A stretch of DNA of 64,000 nucleotides from positions 248,001-312,000 of the forward strand of contig NZ_MRAV01000008.1 of NCBI RefSeq assembly GCF_002752355.1. Direction: 5' to 3'. This document shows, in pieces, positions 42,087 through 51,203 of this stretch (position 1 is its first letter; the number at the start of each line of letters is the position of its first letter). Origin of the DNA: Leucobacter sp. OLIS6 (GTDB lineage: Bacteria > Actinomycetota > Actinomycetes > Actinomycetales > Microbacteriaceae). Both the position numbers and the translations under genes were made by a program. The notes under the pieces are model-generated. The model was not told where the DNA came from. It saw only the letters and a program-made list of their open reading frames with translations, and ran no database searches.

Positions 42087-42641
42087 ATGGTGGACCTGCA
42101 CCCGGTCGAGCCCGGCATTCGCCTCGACCATCCGTGGATGCGGCGCTCACGCTGGGGGATGGCCTGGCGCACCTGGCTCGGGGTGCTCACCGCGACCATG
42201 GCCGGTCTGCTGCTCCTGCTCGGGCCTGATGGAGGGCTGGGTGGATTCTCCGGACTCTCGGGAACCGCAACACATCCCCTCGTGTTCATTCCACTGCTCG
42301 CCGGTGTGATCGTCTTCGCACTGGGTCCGCGCCTGCGTCGATACTCGGCGATCACCCAAGGGTTCCTGCTCGGGCTCACGGTCGCCGCGGTGGTCGCCCT
42401 CATCGCCCTGGGCGCCAGCGCGTTCGACAGCTGGGGCGCCGTGTTCCTCGTCTACTGCCCGCCGGCGTTCGTCGCCTGCGCGGTCGCGCTCCCGCTGGCG
42501 ATCTGGAGCACCACGCAGACGGGATCCCGTGTCTGCTGGCCGGTGGCCGGCGTGGCCGCGCTGTTCTATGCCGCGGTATCGCTTCTCGTCATCGGCGGGG
42601 CGTTCGACGCCCCCGATGTCGTGGACGGCCTGTCCTCGTGA
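42087..42641 (+). CDS. Hypothetical four-helix membrane protein
   Basis: 184-residue protein not recognised. Four to five hydrophobic segments cover residues about 25-170 with short loops, after a hydrophilic N-terminus (MVDLHPVEPGIRLDHPWMRRSRWG). TAGCCT lies exactly six bases before ATG 42087, so a leaderless promoter. It is divergent from the DJ-1 operon and may also be touched by the palindrome 81 bases upstream. Its last 53 bases overlap the convergent MocR gene. Confidence 0.7.
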   Translation: MVDLHPVEPGIRLDHPWMRRSRWGMAWRTWLGVLTATMAGLLLLLGPDGGLGGFSGLSGTATHPLVFIPLLAGVIVFALGPRLRRYSAITQGFLLGLTVAAVVALIALGASAFDSWGAVFLVYCPPAFVACAVALPLAIWSTTQTGSRVCWPVAGVAALFYAAVSLLVIGGAFDAPDVVDGLSS

Positions 42642-44115
42642 ACTCGGTCACGACCTCGAGGACGGTGCGGAGGCCCCGGTCGAGCCGGATCGCGGTCTCC
42701 GCCCCGTATCCGAGGGCCAGCGCGTCGTCGGCCCGGGGAAGCCGTGCGAACTGGGCGACGGTCTCGACGAGCACCCCGCGCGACTCCAGTGTCGCAGCCG
42801 CCTCGGCGCCGCCGATCCCATCGGGCAGGGCGAGCACCGCGTGCAGGCCGCCGTCGAGCCCCGAGAGGCGGTCGGCCAGGCCGTATTCGGCGAACCGTTC
42901 GAGCAGCAGCGCGCGGCGGTGCCGGTATTCGCGGCGGGTGCGGGCCACGTAGCGGCGCAGCCCGCCCGAGGCGAAGAACGCCGCGAGCGCCGACTGGGTG
43001 ACGAGCGGCACGGTGGGACCGAGCGCGCTGCGGGTGCGCGTCAGCCGCTCGTGGATCGGGCTCCCCGCGGTGGCGACGAGGTATCCGCAGCGCAGTGACG
43101 GGGACAGCGTCTTGTTCAGGCTGCCGATGTGGACCACGACCCCGCCCGGGTCGAGCGCGGCGATCGCGGGCAGCGCGGCGCCGAGGTGGCGAAACTCGCT
43201 GTCGTAGTCGTCCTCGATGATCAGTGTCCCGGCGCGCGCGGCGTGCGCGACGAGGGAGGTGCGCTCGGCCGCGGTCATCCGGCCGCCGAGCGGGAACTGG
43301 TGGCTGGGCGTGACGAGTACCGCGTCGGCTCGCGGGCGCACGGCGCTCAGCAGTTCCGGCCGCAGGCCGCGGTCGCCGACGGGAACCGGTTCGACGCGCA
43401 GGCCGGCGGTCTCGAACACGGCGGACGCCTCGGGGTATCCGGGATCCTCGGTCGCGATGCGCGCACCGGCGCCCAGCGCGAGCGAGACGAGCAGCAGCGC
43501 GTCGGAGGTACCGGAGGTCACGATCACGTCCTCGGTCGCGCAGGGCACGCCGCGCGAGCGTCGGACGTGCAGCGCGATCTGCTCGCGCAGGCGCTGCTCG
43601 CCGAGGGGCGGCGGCGCGTACGAGCGCAGCGGCTCGCGGGCCGCGACGGCGAGGGCACGCCGCCACTCCTCGGGAGGGAGCGGCGGAGCGTAGGGGTGCC
43701 CCGTGCGGAGGTCGATCGGGCCGCGGGCGTCGGAATCGGGCGGTGCCGGCCGCGATCCCTCGCCTGCGCGTCGGGGATCCCTGCCGACCGGAGCGCCGGG
43801 TGACCCTTCCGTACCGGCCGGCGCAATTTCCGCCGCCGCCGCCGGAACTGCCGCCGGAACGATGCCGGCGGCGATCCGCGTCGCGGATCCGAGCCGGGCG
43901 TCGAGGTAGCCCTCGCCCCCGAGCTGCTCGTAGGCGCGCACGACGACCGACCGGGCGACGCCGAGCGATTCGGCGAGCGCCCGGGACGAGGGGAGCGCCT
44001 CGCCCTCGGCGAGGTCGCCCGAGAGGATCCGGTCGCGGAGCCGGCGGACGAGCTGCGCCGCGAGCGATTCGCCGGTCCCGCGGTCGAGCGCGATCCAGAT
44101 CGATGCATCGAGCAT
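42589..44115 (-). CDS. MocR-type regulator (GntR helix-turn-helix plus aminotransferase), PdxR-like
   Basis: 508-residue fusion regulator. The N-terminal GntR winged helix (LAAQLVRRLRDRILSGDLAEGEALPSSRALAE over residues about 17-50) is followed by an Ala/Pro-rich linker and a class-I aminotransferase domain. The PLP lysine is in GSLNKTLSPSLRCGYLVA, with IIEDDYDSEFRH ahead of it. MocR proteins such as PdxR sense PLP and control vitamin B6 genes. The divergent gene is a PNPOx-like flavoprotein, supporting a B6-linked regulon, although no pdxST is here. Confidence 0.9.
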   Translation of the reverse strand: MLDASIWIALDRGTGESLAAQLVRRLRDRILSGDLAEGEALPSSRALAESLGVARSVVVRAYEQLGGEGYLDARLGSATRIAAGIVPAAVPAAAAEIAPAGTEGSPGAPVGRDPRRAGEGSRPAPPDSDARGPIDLRTGHPYAPPLPPEEWRRALAVAAREPLRSYAPPPLGEQRLREQIALHVRRSRGVPCATEDVIVTSGTSDALLLVSLALGAGARIATEDPGYPEASAVFETAGLRVEPVPVGDRGLRPELLSAVRPRADAVLVTPSHQFPLGGRMTAAERTSLVAHAARAGTLIIEDDYDSEFRHLGAALPAIAALDPGGVVVHIGSLNKTLSPSLRCGYLVATAGSPIHERLTRTRSALGPTVPLVTQSALAAFFASGGLRRYVARTRREYRHRRALLLERFAEYGLADRLSGLDGGLHAVLALPDGIGGAEAAATLESRGVLVETVAQFARLPRADDALALGYGAETAIRLDRGLRTVLEVVTEFTRTGRPRHRGRRTPRR

Positions 44116-44149
44116 GGCGGCCTCCCGGGCGCATCGTGATCCCGTATTG

Positions 44150-44217
44150 CCAGGATCGGTCCTCTCGAATCGTAGCGAATCGGACTTCTTCGAGGACCGC
44201 TTCCGGGGCGATCCTGG
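44150..44217. promoter_or_regulatory. Nested inverted and direct repeats between MocR and PNPOx genes
   Basis: CCAGGATCG (44150-44158) is mirrored by CGATCCTGG (44209-44217). Inside it cggtcctctcgaa is mirrored by ttcgaggaccg (44189-44199), and at the centre GAATCG occurs twice in direct orientation. MocR regulators commonly bind direct repeats near such divergent promoters. Confidence 0.55.
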
Positions 44218-44257
44218 AACCGGCGCTCACGCCGAACGACCCCAGGAGGATCCCGGA

Positions 44258-44902
44258 ATGCCCAGTCTCGTCTCGCAACGCATGCCCGAGAAGATGTCGA
44301 CGGAACGCGCGGCGCTCGACGAGCTGCTCGGCTCGACCGTGCTCGCACACGTCGGCCTCGTCGTCGACGGGCGAGCGGTCGTGTTCCCGACCGGCTTCGC
44401 CGTGATCGACGACCGGCTGGTGATCCACGGCTCGACGGGATCCCGCTGGATGCGCGCGATCGCGGAACAGGAGGTCAGCGTCACGGTCACGAAGGTGGAC
44501 GGCGTGGTCGTCGCGCGCAGCACCTTCGAATCGTCGATGCTCTACCGCAGCGCCATGCTCTTCGGCCGGTTCGAAGCGATCGATCCGGCCGACAAGCCGG
44601 CCGTGCTCGACGCGCTCTCCGACCGCTTCATCCCGAACCGCAGCGCCGAGGTGCGGTCGTCGAGCAAGAAAGAGCTCGCGGCGACGGTCGCGCTCGCCCT
44701 GCCGATCGACCGTTGGTCGCTGCGCGTCTCGGCCGATTGGCCCGAGGACGAGGAGTCCGACATCGCGGGCGACGCCTGGGCCGGATTCGTGCGGTTCGGC
44801 GCACCCAGTGCGATCGCCGAGGCGGCTCCCGATCTGCGCGACGGCATCGAGCCGCCCGCGTCGGTGCACGAGCTGCTCGCGCACCCCGAGCGGATCGTCT
44901 AG
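44258..44902 (+). CDS. Pyridoxamine 5'-phosphate oxidase family protein
   Basis: 214-residue split-barrel flavoprotein-like protein. Recognisable pieces are LLGSTVLAHVGLVVDGRAVVFPTGFAVIDDR split at the strand turns, then HGSTGSRWMRAI and ATVALALPIDRWSLRVSADWPEDE. This is the group related to 5-nitroimidazole resistance (NimA-like) and PNPOx-fold proteins rather than classic PdxH. ATG 44258 has AGGAGGA seven bases upstream. It is divergent from a MocR regulator and is its probable target. Confidence 0.86.
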   Translation: MPSLVSQRMPEKMSTERAALDELLGSTVLAHVGLVVDGRAVVFPTGFAVIDDRLVIHGSTGSRWMRAIAEQEVSVTVTKVDGVVVARSTFESSMLYRSAMLFGRFEAIDPADKPAVLDALSDRFIPNRSAEVRSSSKKELAATVALALPIDRWSLRVSADWPEDEESDIAGDAWAGFVRFGAPSAIAEAAPDLRDGIEPPASVHELLAHPERIV

Positions 44903-45037
44903 CTCCTCCCGGAGGTCCGGATCGGCGCGGGATCATGCCGATTCCGCGCCGATCCGGTACCGTTTCCCCAGTGCGTCCGCGCGATCCCGAGGGGTTGCGC
45001 GGCGCGGCAGGCGGCGACGAGCGGAAGGACGGGGCGC

Positions 45038-48000
45038 ATGCACCTCAAGAGCCTCACGCTCAAGGGCTTCAAGTCGTTCGCCCAGCCCACCACCTTCCAG
45101 TTCGAGCCCGGGGTCACCGCGATCGTCGGCCCCAACGGCTCTGGCAAGTCGAACGTGGTCGACGCCCTCGCCTGGGTCATGGGCGAGCAGGGCGCGAAGT
45201 CGCTGCGCGGCGGCAAGATGGAGGACGTCATCTTCGCGGGCACCTCCACCCGCGGGCCGCTCGGCCGCGCCGAGGTGCGGCTCACCATCGACAACTCCGA
45301 CGGTGCGCTGCCGATCGAATACTCCGAGGTCACGATCAGCCGCACCCTGTTCCGCAACGGTTCGAGCGAGTACGCGATCAACGGCGAGAACTGCCGCCTG
45401 CTCGATGTGCAGGAGCTGCTGAGCGATTCCGGTCTCGGCCGCGAGATGCACGTGATCGTCGGCCAGGGGCAGCTCGACGCGGTGCTGCGCGCGACGCCAG
45501 AGGACCGCCGCGGCTTCATCGAGGAGGCCGCCGGGATCCTGAAGCACCGCCGTCGCAAGGAGCGCACCCTGCGCAAGCTCGACGCGATGGAGACGAACCT
45601 CACTCGCCTGAACGATCTCGCCGGAGAGATCCGCCGTCAGCTGAAGCCGCTGGGCCGGCAGGCCGAGGTGGCCCGCCAGGCGCAGGGCATCGCCGCCGAG
45701 GTGCGGGACGCGAAGGCGCGGCTGCTCGCCGACGACGTGTTCCGCCTGCGGAACGAGCTGGAAGCGCTCGCGAAGGACGAATCCGAGCGGCATGCGGAGC
45801 GGATCGTGCTGCAGGAGCAGATCGAGCAGAAGCAGCTGCGGATCCAGAAGCTCGAGCAGGACCAGCAGAGCGAGGAGCTCGACGCCGCACGCCGCGTGAC
45901 GATCGCCCTCGAATCGTCGCAGTCGCGCCTGCGCGGTCTCTACGCGCAGGCGCAGCAGCGGCTGACGTTCCTGGCCACGCAGGCGGAGGATCCCGAGCAG
46001 ATCGGCAGATTGACGCGCGCGAGCGTGGAGGAGGCCGGCGCCGAGGCAGGCCGCCTCGAATCGCTGATCCCCGAGGCGGAGGCGTCCTGGGAGAACGCGA
46101 CCGCCGCAACGGCCCGAGCCCAGCGCGGCCTCGACGCGATCGACGAGCACCTCGCGGCTCAGAGCGCGCTCGTCTCGAAGCACGATCTGGAGCTGTCGCA
46201 GCTGCGTGGACGCGTCGACGCGGCGCAGCAGAAGCGCAGCGCGGTGGAGCAGGAGCTGCGGCGCCGCGAGCTCGCGGTCGAGCAGGCCGAGGCCCGGGCC
46301 GAGGAGGCCGCGCAGCGCTTCGCGGAGTTCGAGGCCGAGTCAGGCGGATCCGAGCCCGCCGAGGGCGGACTCGATGATGCCTATCGCGCCGCGCAGGAGG
46401 CCGGGACCGCGGCGGAGCAGCGGCGCGACGAGGCGCGCGAGCGCGTGCACGGCATGGAGCAGGAGCTCGCCGGCCTCGACGCCCGCATCAGCGCGCTCGC
46501 GCGATCCCTCGACCAGCGGGACGCGTCGGCCGAACTGCTCGGGCAGCAGCCCGCGGGGATCCTCGGCCGCGTCTCCGACCACGTGCGCGTGCGCGAGGGA
46601 TCCGAAGCGGCGGTCGGCGCCGCCCTCGGCCTCTTCGCAGACGCCGTGCTCGCCAGCGACGCCGCTGCCGCCCGCGCCGCGGTCTCCGCAGCCCACGAGC
46701 GCGACCTCGGACGCCTGCGCGTCGTCGTCGCGGGGGAACTGGACGTGCGCCCCGCACCGGACACCGACGCACCTCGGCCGACCGGGGCGAGTCGCGCGCT
46801 CGACGCCGTCGAGTCCGCTCCCGAGGGCGTCATCGCCCTGCTCGCCCGCAGCTACATCGCGCCCGACCTCGTCGCCGCGACGGCCGCGGCCCTCGAACTC
46901 GCCGAGCACTGGCCCGCCGAGAGCGCCACCGTCGTCACCGAGTCCGGCGACGTCGCCACCCGGTACACGACCGCGGGCGGATCCGGACTCGCGCCCTCGC
47001 GCATCGAGCTGACAGCCGACCGCGACCAGGCCGTCGAACGCCGCACGGCCCTGCAGACCGAGCTCGACTCCGCGAGCGTCGAGCTCGCCGAACTGCGGGA
47101 CCGGGCTGCCCGCGCCAAGCGCGACGCCGAACTCGCCTATACCGAGCTGCGCGCCGCCGATGCCCGTCTGGCCGAGACCGCGAAGGAGCGCAACCGCCTC
47201 TCCACCCGCGCCGAGGCGGGGGCCGCCGAGGCTGAGCGCGCGCGCCAGGCGCTCGCCGCCGTCGCAGGATCCGAGCACGAGGCGGGCGCCGCGGTCGCCG
47301 AAGTCGAGAACGCGCTCGAACTCGCCGAGGCGAGACCCCGCCCCATCCTCGACGCGAGTTCGCGCGACGGCGCCTTCGCCGAGGTCGAGCAGGCCCGCAG
47401 CGCCGAACTGGAACTGCGGCTCGCCCTCGAGACCGCGCGCGAGCGCGCCCGCGCCGGGCGCGCGCAGGAGCGCATGCTCGCCGAACAGTACGCGGCCGAG
47501 CAGCGCGCGGCCGCGGAAGCGGCCCGCCGGTCCGTGCTGCGGGCCCGGCAGGTCGCCCGCGCCGAGCGCGTCGCCGGGGCGCTGCCCGCCGTGATCGACG
47601 CCTGCGACCGCTCGCTCGCCGAGGCCAGGCTCGCTCAGCAGGCCGCCGAGCAGGAGCGCGCGCGGCACAGCCAGGAGCTGACACTGCTGCGATCCGAGGA
47701 GTCGGAGCTGCGGCAACGACTGCAATCGCTCACCGAGCGGGTGCACGGAGCCGAACTGAAGAGCTACGAACGGAAGCTCCAGCTGTCGTCGCTGCTGGAG
47801 CGCTCAGGCACCGAGCTCGGGCTCGTCGAGGACGTGCTGATCGCCGAGTACGGGCCGGACCAGCCGATCCCGGAGCTGCCGGATCCCGCGGGGGCGGGGG
47901 CTGCGGGGGGCACCGCAGGCGACCGGGACGACGCGAACGCCGAGGACGATCCTGACGAGGACGTGCCCATGACCGCGCTCGAACGCGAGCTGGAGGCGGA

Positions 48001-48748
48001 GCTGCGCCAGAAGCGCGAACGCGAGCGTGAGCGGGCGGAGCCCGTGCCCCGCGCGACCGCCGAAGCGGAAGCCCCCGCGGGGCGGCCGTTCGTGCGCGCC
48101 GAGCAGGAGCGCCGACTCGCGAAGGCCGAGAAGCAGCTGGCCCAGCTCGGCCGGATCAACCCGCTCGCGCTCGAGGAGTTCGCGGCGCTCGAGCAGCGGC
48201 ACCGCTTCCTCTCGGAGCAGCTGACCGACCTGGCCAAGACCCGGGCCGACCTGCTGAAGATCATCGAGGAGCTCGACGCGAAGATGCAGGGAATCTTCGC
48301 CGACGCCTTCGCCGACACGCAGGCCGCGTTCGCCGAGGTGTTCCCGATCCTGTTCCCCGGCGGATCGGGCGAGGTCGTGCTGAGCAACCCGGAGGAACTC
48401 CTGACGACCGGCATCGAGATGACGGTGAAGCCCGCGGGCAAGAAGGTCGAGCGGCTATCGCTGCTCTCGGGCGGGGAGCGTTCGCTCGCGGCCGTCGCGT
48501 GGCTGATGGCGATCTTCCAGGCCCGACCGAGCCCGTTCTACATCGTCGACGAGGTCGAGGCGGCGCTCGACGACGCCAACCTGGGCCGGCTGCTGCAGGT
48601 GTTCGAGCGTCTGCGCGAGAATTCGCAGCTCATCATCATCACGCACCAGAAGCGGACGATGGAGATCGCTGACGCCCTCTACGGCGTCTCGATGCGGCAG
48701 GACGGCATCTCGGCCGTCGTCGGCCAGCGCATCGCCCGCGAGGACTGA
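45038..48748 (+). CDS. smc: Chromosome segregation protein SMC
   Basis: 1236-residue condensin ATPase. Walker A GPNGSGKSNVVDA is at residues 31-43. Two long coiled-coil halves flank a hinge at roughly residues 490-640 (QQPAGILGRVSDHVRVREGSEAAVGAALG). The C-terminal head has the signature LSGGERS at 1143-1149 and Walker B FYIVDEVEAALDD. A disordered acidic/Pro-Gly segment (PDPAGAGAAGGTAGDRDDANAEDDPDED) interrupts the C-terminal coil at about residue 950. Start ATG 45038 has GGAAGGA upstream. ScpA and ScpB are not in the window. Confidence 0.96.
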   Translation: MHLKSLTLKGFKSFAQPTTFQFEPGVTAIVGPNGSGKSNVVDALAWVMGEQGAKSLRGGKMEDVIFAGTSTRGPLGRAEVRLTIDNSDGALPIEYSEVTISRTLFRNGSSEYAINGENCRLLDVQELLSDSGLGREMHVIVGQGQLDAVLRATPEDRRGFIEEAAGILKHRRRKERTLRKLDAMETNLTRLNDLAGEIRRQLKPLGRQAEVARQAQGIAAEVRDAKARLLADDVFRLRNELEALAKDESERHAERIVLQEQIEQKQLRIQKLEQDQQSEELDAARRVTIALESSQSRLRGLYAQAQQRLTFLATQAEDPEQIGRLTRASVEEAGAEAGRLESLIPEAEASWENATAATARAQRGLDAIDEHLAAQSALVSKHDLELSQLRGRVDAAQQKRSAVEQELRRRELAVEQAEARAEEAAQRFAEFEAESGGSEPAEGGLDDAYRAAQEAGTAAEQRRDEARERVHGMEQELAGLDARISALARSLDQRDASAELLGQQPAGILGRVSDHVRVREGSEAAVGAALGLFADAVLASDAAAARAAVSAAHERDLGRLRVVVAGELDVRPAPDTDAPRPTGASRALDAVESAPEGVIALLARSYIAPDLVAATAAALELAEHWPAESATVVTESGDVATRYTTAGGSGLAPSRIELTADRDQAVERRTALQTELDSASVELAELRDRAARAKRDAELAYTELRAADARLAETAKERNRLSTRAEAGAAEAERARQALAAVAGSEHEAGAAVAEVENALELAEARPRPILDASSRDGAFAEVEQARSAELELRLALETARERARAGRAQERMLAEQYAAEQRAAAEAARRSVLRARQVARAERVAGALPAVIDACDRSLAEARLAQQAAEQERARHSQELTLLRSEESELRQRLQSLTERVHGAELKSYERKLQLSSLLERSGTELGLVEDVLIAEYGPDQPIPELPDPAGAGAAGGTAGDRDDANAEDDPDEDVPMTALERELEAELRQKRERERERAEPVPRATAEAEAPAGRPFVRAEQERRLAKAEKQLAQLGRINPLALEEFAALEQRHRFLSEQLTDLAKTRADLLKIIEELDAKMQGIFADAFADTQAAFAEVFPILFPGGSGEVVLSNPEELLTTGIEMTVKPAGKKVERLSLLSGGERSLAAVAWLMAIFQARPSPFYIVDEVEAALDDANLGRLLQVFERLRENSQLIIITHQKRTMEIADALYGVSMRQDGISAVVGQRIARED

Positions 48749-48771
48749 CCGCGGGGGAGCGGCCTGGGTGG

Positions 48772-48850
48772 TTTGGCCGGTCTGGCCGGTGCGGCCTGGC
48801 CGGTGCGGCCGGTCTGGCCGGTGCGGCCTGGCCTGGCCTGTGCGGCCGGT
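48772..48850. repeat. Degenerate tandem repeat of ctggccggtgcggc type
   Basis: Reiterations of ctggccgg and gtgcggc; a 27-base block starting at 48775 recurs at 48807 (32-base period). It lies between smc and the DUF222-HNH gene. An 8-base inverted repeat AACTCTGG/CCAGAGTT (48884-48891 and 48936-48943) sits between it and the next start. Confidence 0.8.
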
Positions 48851-48948
48851 GAGTTGTCGACTCCTCAACAACGATCTGCACAGAACTCTGGAACAGAAAC
48901 GGCCGGATCAGGGCCAGAAATGTCGGAGGTCCGCACCAGAGTTGACCC

Positions 48949-50469
48949 ATGAGCATTCCCTTCCCGACGGACAGCGAGCAGCACCGGCTGCTGTCCGAAG
49001 TGGTGCGCGAACTGGAAGAGGTCGAGGGCCGGCTGCGTGCCCTCGACGCGCGCAAGGCTGAGCTGCTCGCGGAGGCGGATCGCCTCGCCCGGGCCGAGCA
49101 GGAACGGCTGCCCGGCATCGGCGGCGCGGGCGAGATGGCGCACCGCACCGTCGCGGCGGAGGTCGGCTTCGCGCTGGGGATCGCCGACCGGACCGCGGAG
49201 CGCCTGATCGAGCACGCGGCCGCCCTCTGCTCACAGTACCCAGCGGCGCACGCGGCGCTCGCCGACGGCCGGATCGCCCTGGCGCACACCTCGGCGATCG
49301 TGGAGGCGGGGCACGCGATCGATGCGGAGATTCTCGCGGTCAATCCGAGTGCCAGAGGCGAGTACGCCGCCGCGGTGCTCGCGTATGCGGAGCAGCAGAC
49401 GCCGAACCGCACACGCCGCCAGGCGAAGGTGCTCGCAGTCCGGTACGCCGAGCGAAGCTTCGAACGGCGGTGCGCACGTGCCCTGGCGGAACGCCGAGTG
49501 TGGGTATCCGAGCTCGACGACGGTCTCGCCGAATTGCATGCGGTCCTCAGCGCGCCGATTGCGCACGCCCTGTTCGATCGGCTCACCCGGCAGGCCCGCC
49601 ATGTGCAGGGGGAAGAGAACCCAGAAGAGCGGCGGCTCCTCGGGCAGATCCGCGCCGACCTGCTGGGCGATCTGCTGCTGAACGGTACACCCGCGAACGA
49701 ACGCGGCGCCATCGAGCTGGGCGCGGTGAAGGCCCGCGTGCAGGTGACCGTCCCGGTGCTTTCGCTGCTGCCGTCGCGCGCGCAACCCGCCGACCCGCTT
49801 CAGGAAGACGCCGCCGCTGGGCACCCGGCATCCGGGAGCGCGAGAGAGCCGGTCGCTGCCGCGGGACTGGTCGGCGCAGCGGTCCTCGCCGGATACGGCC
49901 CGATCGACGGCGCCTCTGCGAGGATGCTCGCGGGTCTCTCAGCGGGGCTCGACCGGATCGCCTGCCATCCGCAGACAGGAGCCGTCCTGGGAGTCGATCG
50001 ATACCGTCCGTCGGCGGAGATGAGGCGCTTCCTGAGTGCGAGGGATCAGCGATGCAGATTTCCCGGGTGCAACATCGTCCCGCATCGAGCGGATCAGGAC
50101 CACACGATCGACGCGGCCCGCGGCGGACCGACCACGGTGGCGAACCTCTCAGTGCTGTGCCGTCGGCACCACATGATGAAGCATCATGCCGGCATCGGAA
50201 TGGTGCAGCGGCCGGACGGAGAGATCGAGTGGACGTCACGGCTAGGGCGTCGGCGCAGGGAGCAGGCTCCTGCGCTGCTGGGGCGGGCCGAAGGGGCAGC
50301 TCACGGCACTGCGCCAGCATCCCCCGAAGACGCTTCGGGGTCGAGCTCTGCGGAAGGGAATCGTCGCTCGGCGATGCGCCGTGCGACTCAGCCCGACCTC
50401 GCTGCGAGCTCGGGTCGAGCCGAAGAACTGCAGCGCTCGGAGCCCGGGGAACCGCGCCGCGCAGCGTGA
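48949..50469 (+). CDS. DUF222 and HNH endonuclease domain protein
   Basis: 506-residue protein of the actinobacterial DUF222-HNH family. It has an N-terminal coiled region (LRALDARKAELLAEADRLARAEQ), a DUF222 domain to about residue 330, then an HNH nuclease: CRFPGCNIVPHRADQDHTID with ARGGPTTVANLSVLCRRHHMMKHH, keeping the zinc cysteines and catalytic histidines. A disordered Ser/Glu-rich tail follows. Such proteins occur in many near-identical copies per genome, and their role (suspected mobile or defence nuclease) is unknown. ATG 48949 has no clear ribosome site. Confidence 0.88.
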   Translation: MSIPFPTDSEQHRLLSEVVRELEEVEGRLRALDARKAELLAEADRLARAEQERLPGIGGAGEMAHRTVAAEVGFALGIADRTAERLIEHAAALCSQYPAAHAALADGRIALAHTSAIVEAGHAIDAEILAVNPSARGEYAAAVLAYAEQQTPNRTRRQAKVLAVRYAERSFERRCARALAERRVWVSELDDGLAELHAVLSAPIAHALFDRLTRQARHVQGEENPEERRLLGQIRADLLGDLLLNGTPANERGAIELGAVKARVQVTVPVLSLLPSRAQPADPLQEDAAAGHPASGSAREPVAAAGLVGAAVLAGYGPIDGASARMLAGLSAGLDRIACHPQTGAVLGVDRYRPSAEMRRFLSARDQRCRFPGCNIVPHRADQDHTIDAARGGPTTVANLSVLCRRHHMMKHHAGIGMVQRPDGEIEWTSRLGRRRREQAPALLGRAEGAAHGTAPASPEDASGSSSAEGNRRSAMRRATQPDLAASSGRAEELQRSEPGEPRRAA

Positions 50470-50550
50470 CGGTGCGGTTCGGGGGAGGCGGTCCCGGGCT
50501 GTCCCCGGGCGGTCTCGGTTAGTCCCCGACGGCGACGGCCACTCTCCGCG

Positions 50551-50607
50551 CCTGCCTGCCTGCCTGCCTGCGGGGGCCTGCAGGGGCCTGCGGGGGCCTG
50601 CAGGCCC
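50551..50607. repeat. Tandem microsatellite (CCTG)5 and ggggcctgcN repeats
   Basis: Five perfect CCTG units (50551-50570) are followed by three copies of a ten-base unit ggggcctgc(a/g), ending in cctgcaggccctgg. It lies in the 197-base gap between two convergent genes, which holds nothing else I can name. Confidence 0.9.
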
Positions 50608-50666
50608 TGGTGGTTCCTCCTGCAGTCAAGCCCCTCGCCCGTCCGGCGTCCGGTGCCTCGTCCTCC

Positions 50667-51110
50667 TCAGCACGCGCAGGAGACGGAGTCCATCGGCGCG
50701 GTGAGCGGGTCTTTGGCACGCACGATCGGGCCGTGATCGTTCTCGACGGGATAGCCTTCGCGGGCCCAATACTCGAAGCCGCCGATCATCTCTCTGACCT
50801 GGTAGCCCAGCCGCGCGAATTCGAGGGCGGCGCGGGTTGCGCCGTTGCAGCCGGGGCCCCAGCAGTAGGTCACGATGGGCATGCCGATGGGGAGCTCGGC
50901 GGGTGCCCGGTCGGCGATCTCCGCGGTCGGCATGTGCATCGCGCCCGAGATGCGGCCCTGCACCCACGCCGCGGTTCCGCGCGAGTCGATCAGCGCGAAC
51001 CGTGTGCCCCGTTCCTGGTCGGCGTGCACGTCGGATGCATCGGTTTCGAACGCGAGTTTCTGCGCGAAGTGGGATACGAGGAGTTCGTGCGAAAGCGGGG
51101 GAGTCGTCAT
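50667..51110 (-). CDS. Rhodanese-like domain protein
   Basis: 147-residue single-domain sulfurtransferase-like protein. LIDSRGTAAWVQGRISGAMHMP is the CH2A-type entry motif, and the active-site loop is YCWGPGCNGATRAA with the catalytic Cys at residue 83 and a second Cys at 88. It ends in the unusual tail SVSCAC, adding two cysteines. ATG 51110 starts just opposite an Lrp-type regulator gene, 93 bases away. It probably handles persulfide or cysteine-derived sulfur, which is inference from family and neighbour. Confidence 0.9.
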   Translation of the reverse strand: MTTPPLSHELLVSHFAQKLAFETDASDVHADQERGTRFALIDSRGTAAWVQGRISGAMHMPTAEIADRAPAELPIGMPIVTYCWGPGCNGATRAALEFARLGYQVREMIGGFEYWAREGYPVENDHGPIVRAKDPLTAPMDSVSCAC

Positions 51111-51203
51111 GTCTGAAACGCTATTCGCGTCGTTCGGTGATCTGAAGACGTGCTTCACGGTGTTCGGTGCGGGTTGCCGGCAATTTCGTGGCAGTATCTG
51201 CAC

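Noticed and set aside
43743-44405. Plus-strand frame across the MocR gene start and its promoter region
   Set aside because: Arg/Pro/Ala-rich antisense translation; it contradicts the clear GntR helix-turn-helix on the minus strand and the PNPOx start at 44258.
48949-50469. Homing endonuclease or intron encoded by the HNH gene
   Set aside because: The protein has the DUF222-HNH architecture of free-standing actinobacterial genes. It does not interrupt a host gene and no intron structure is visible.
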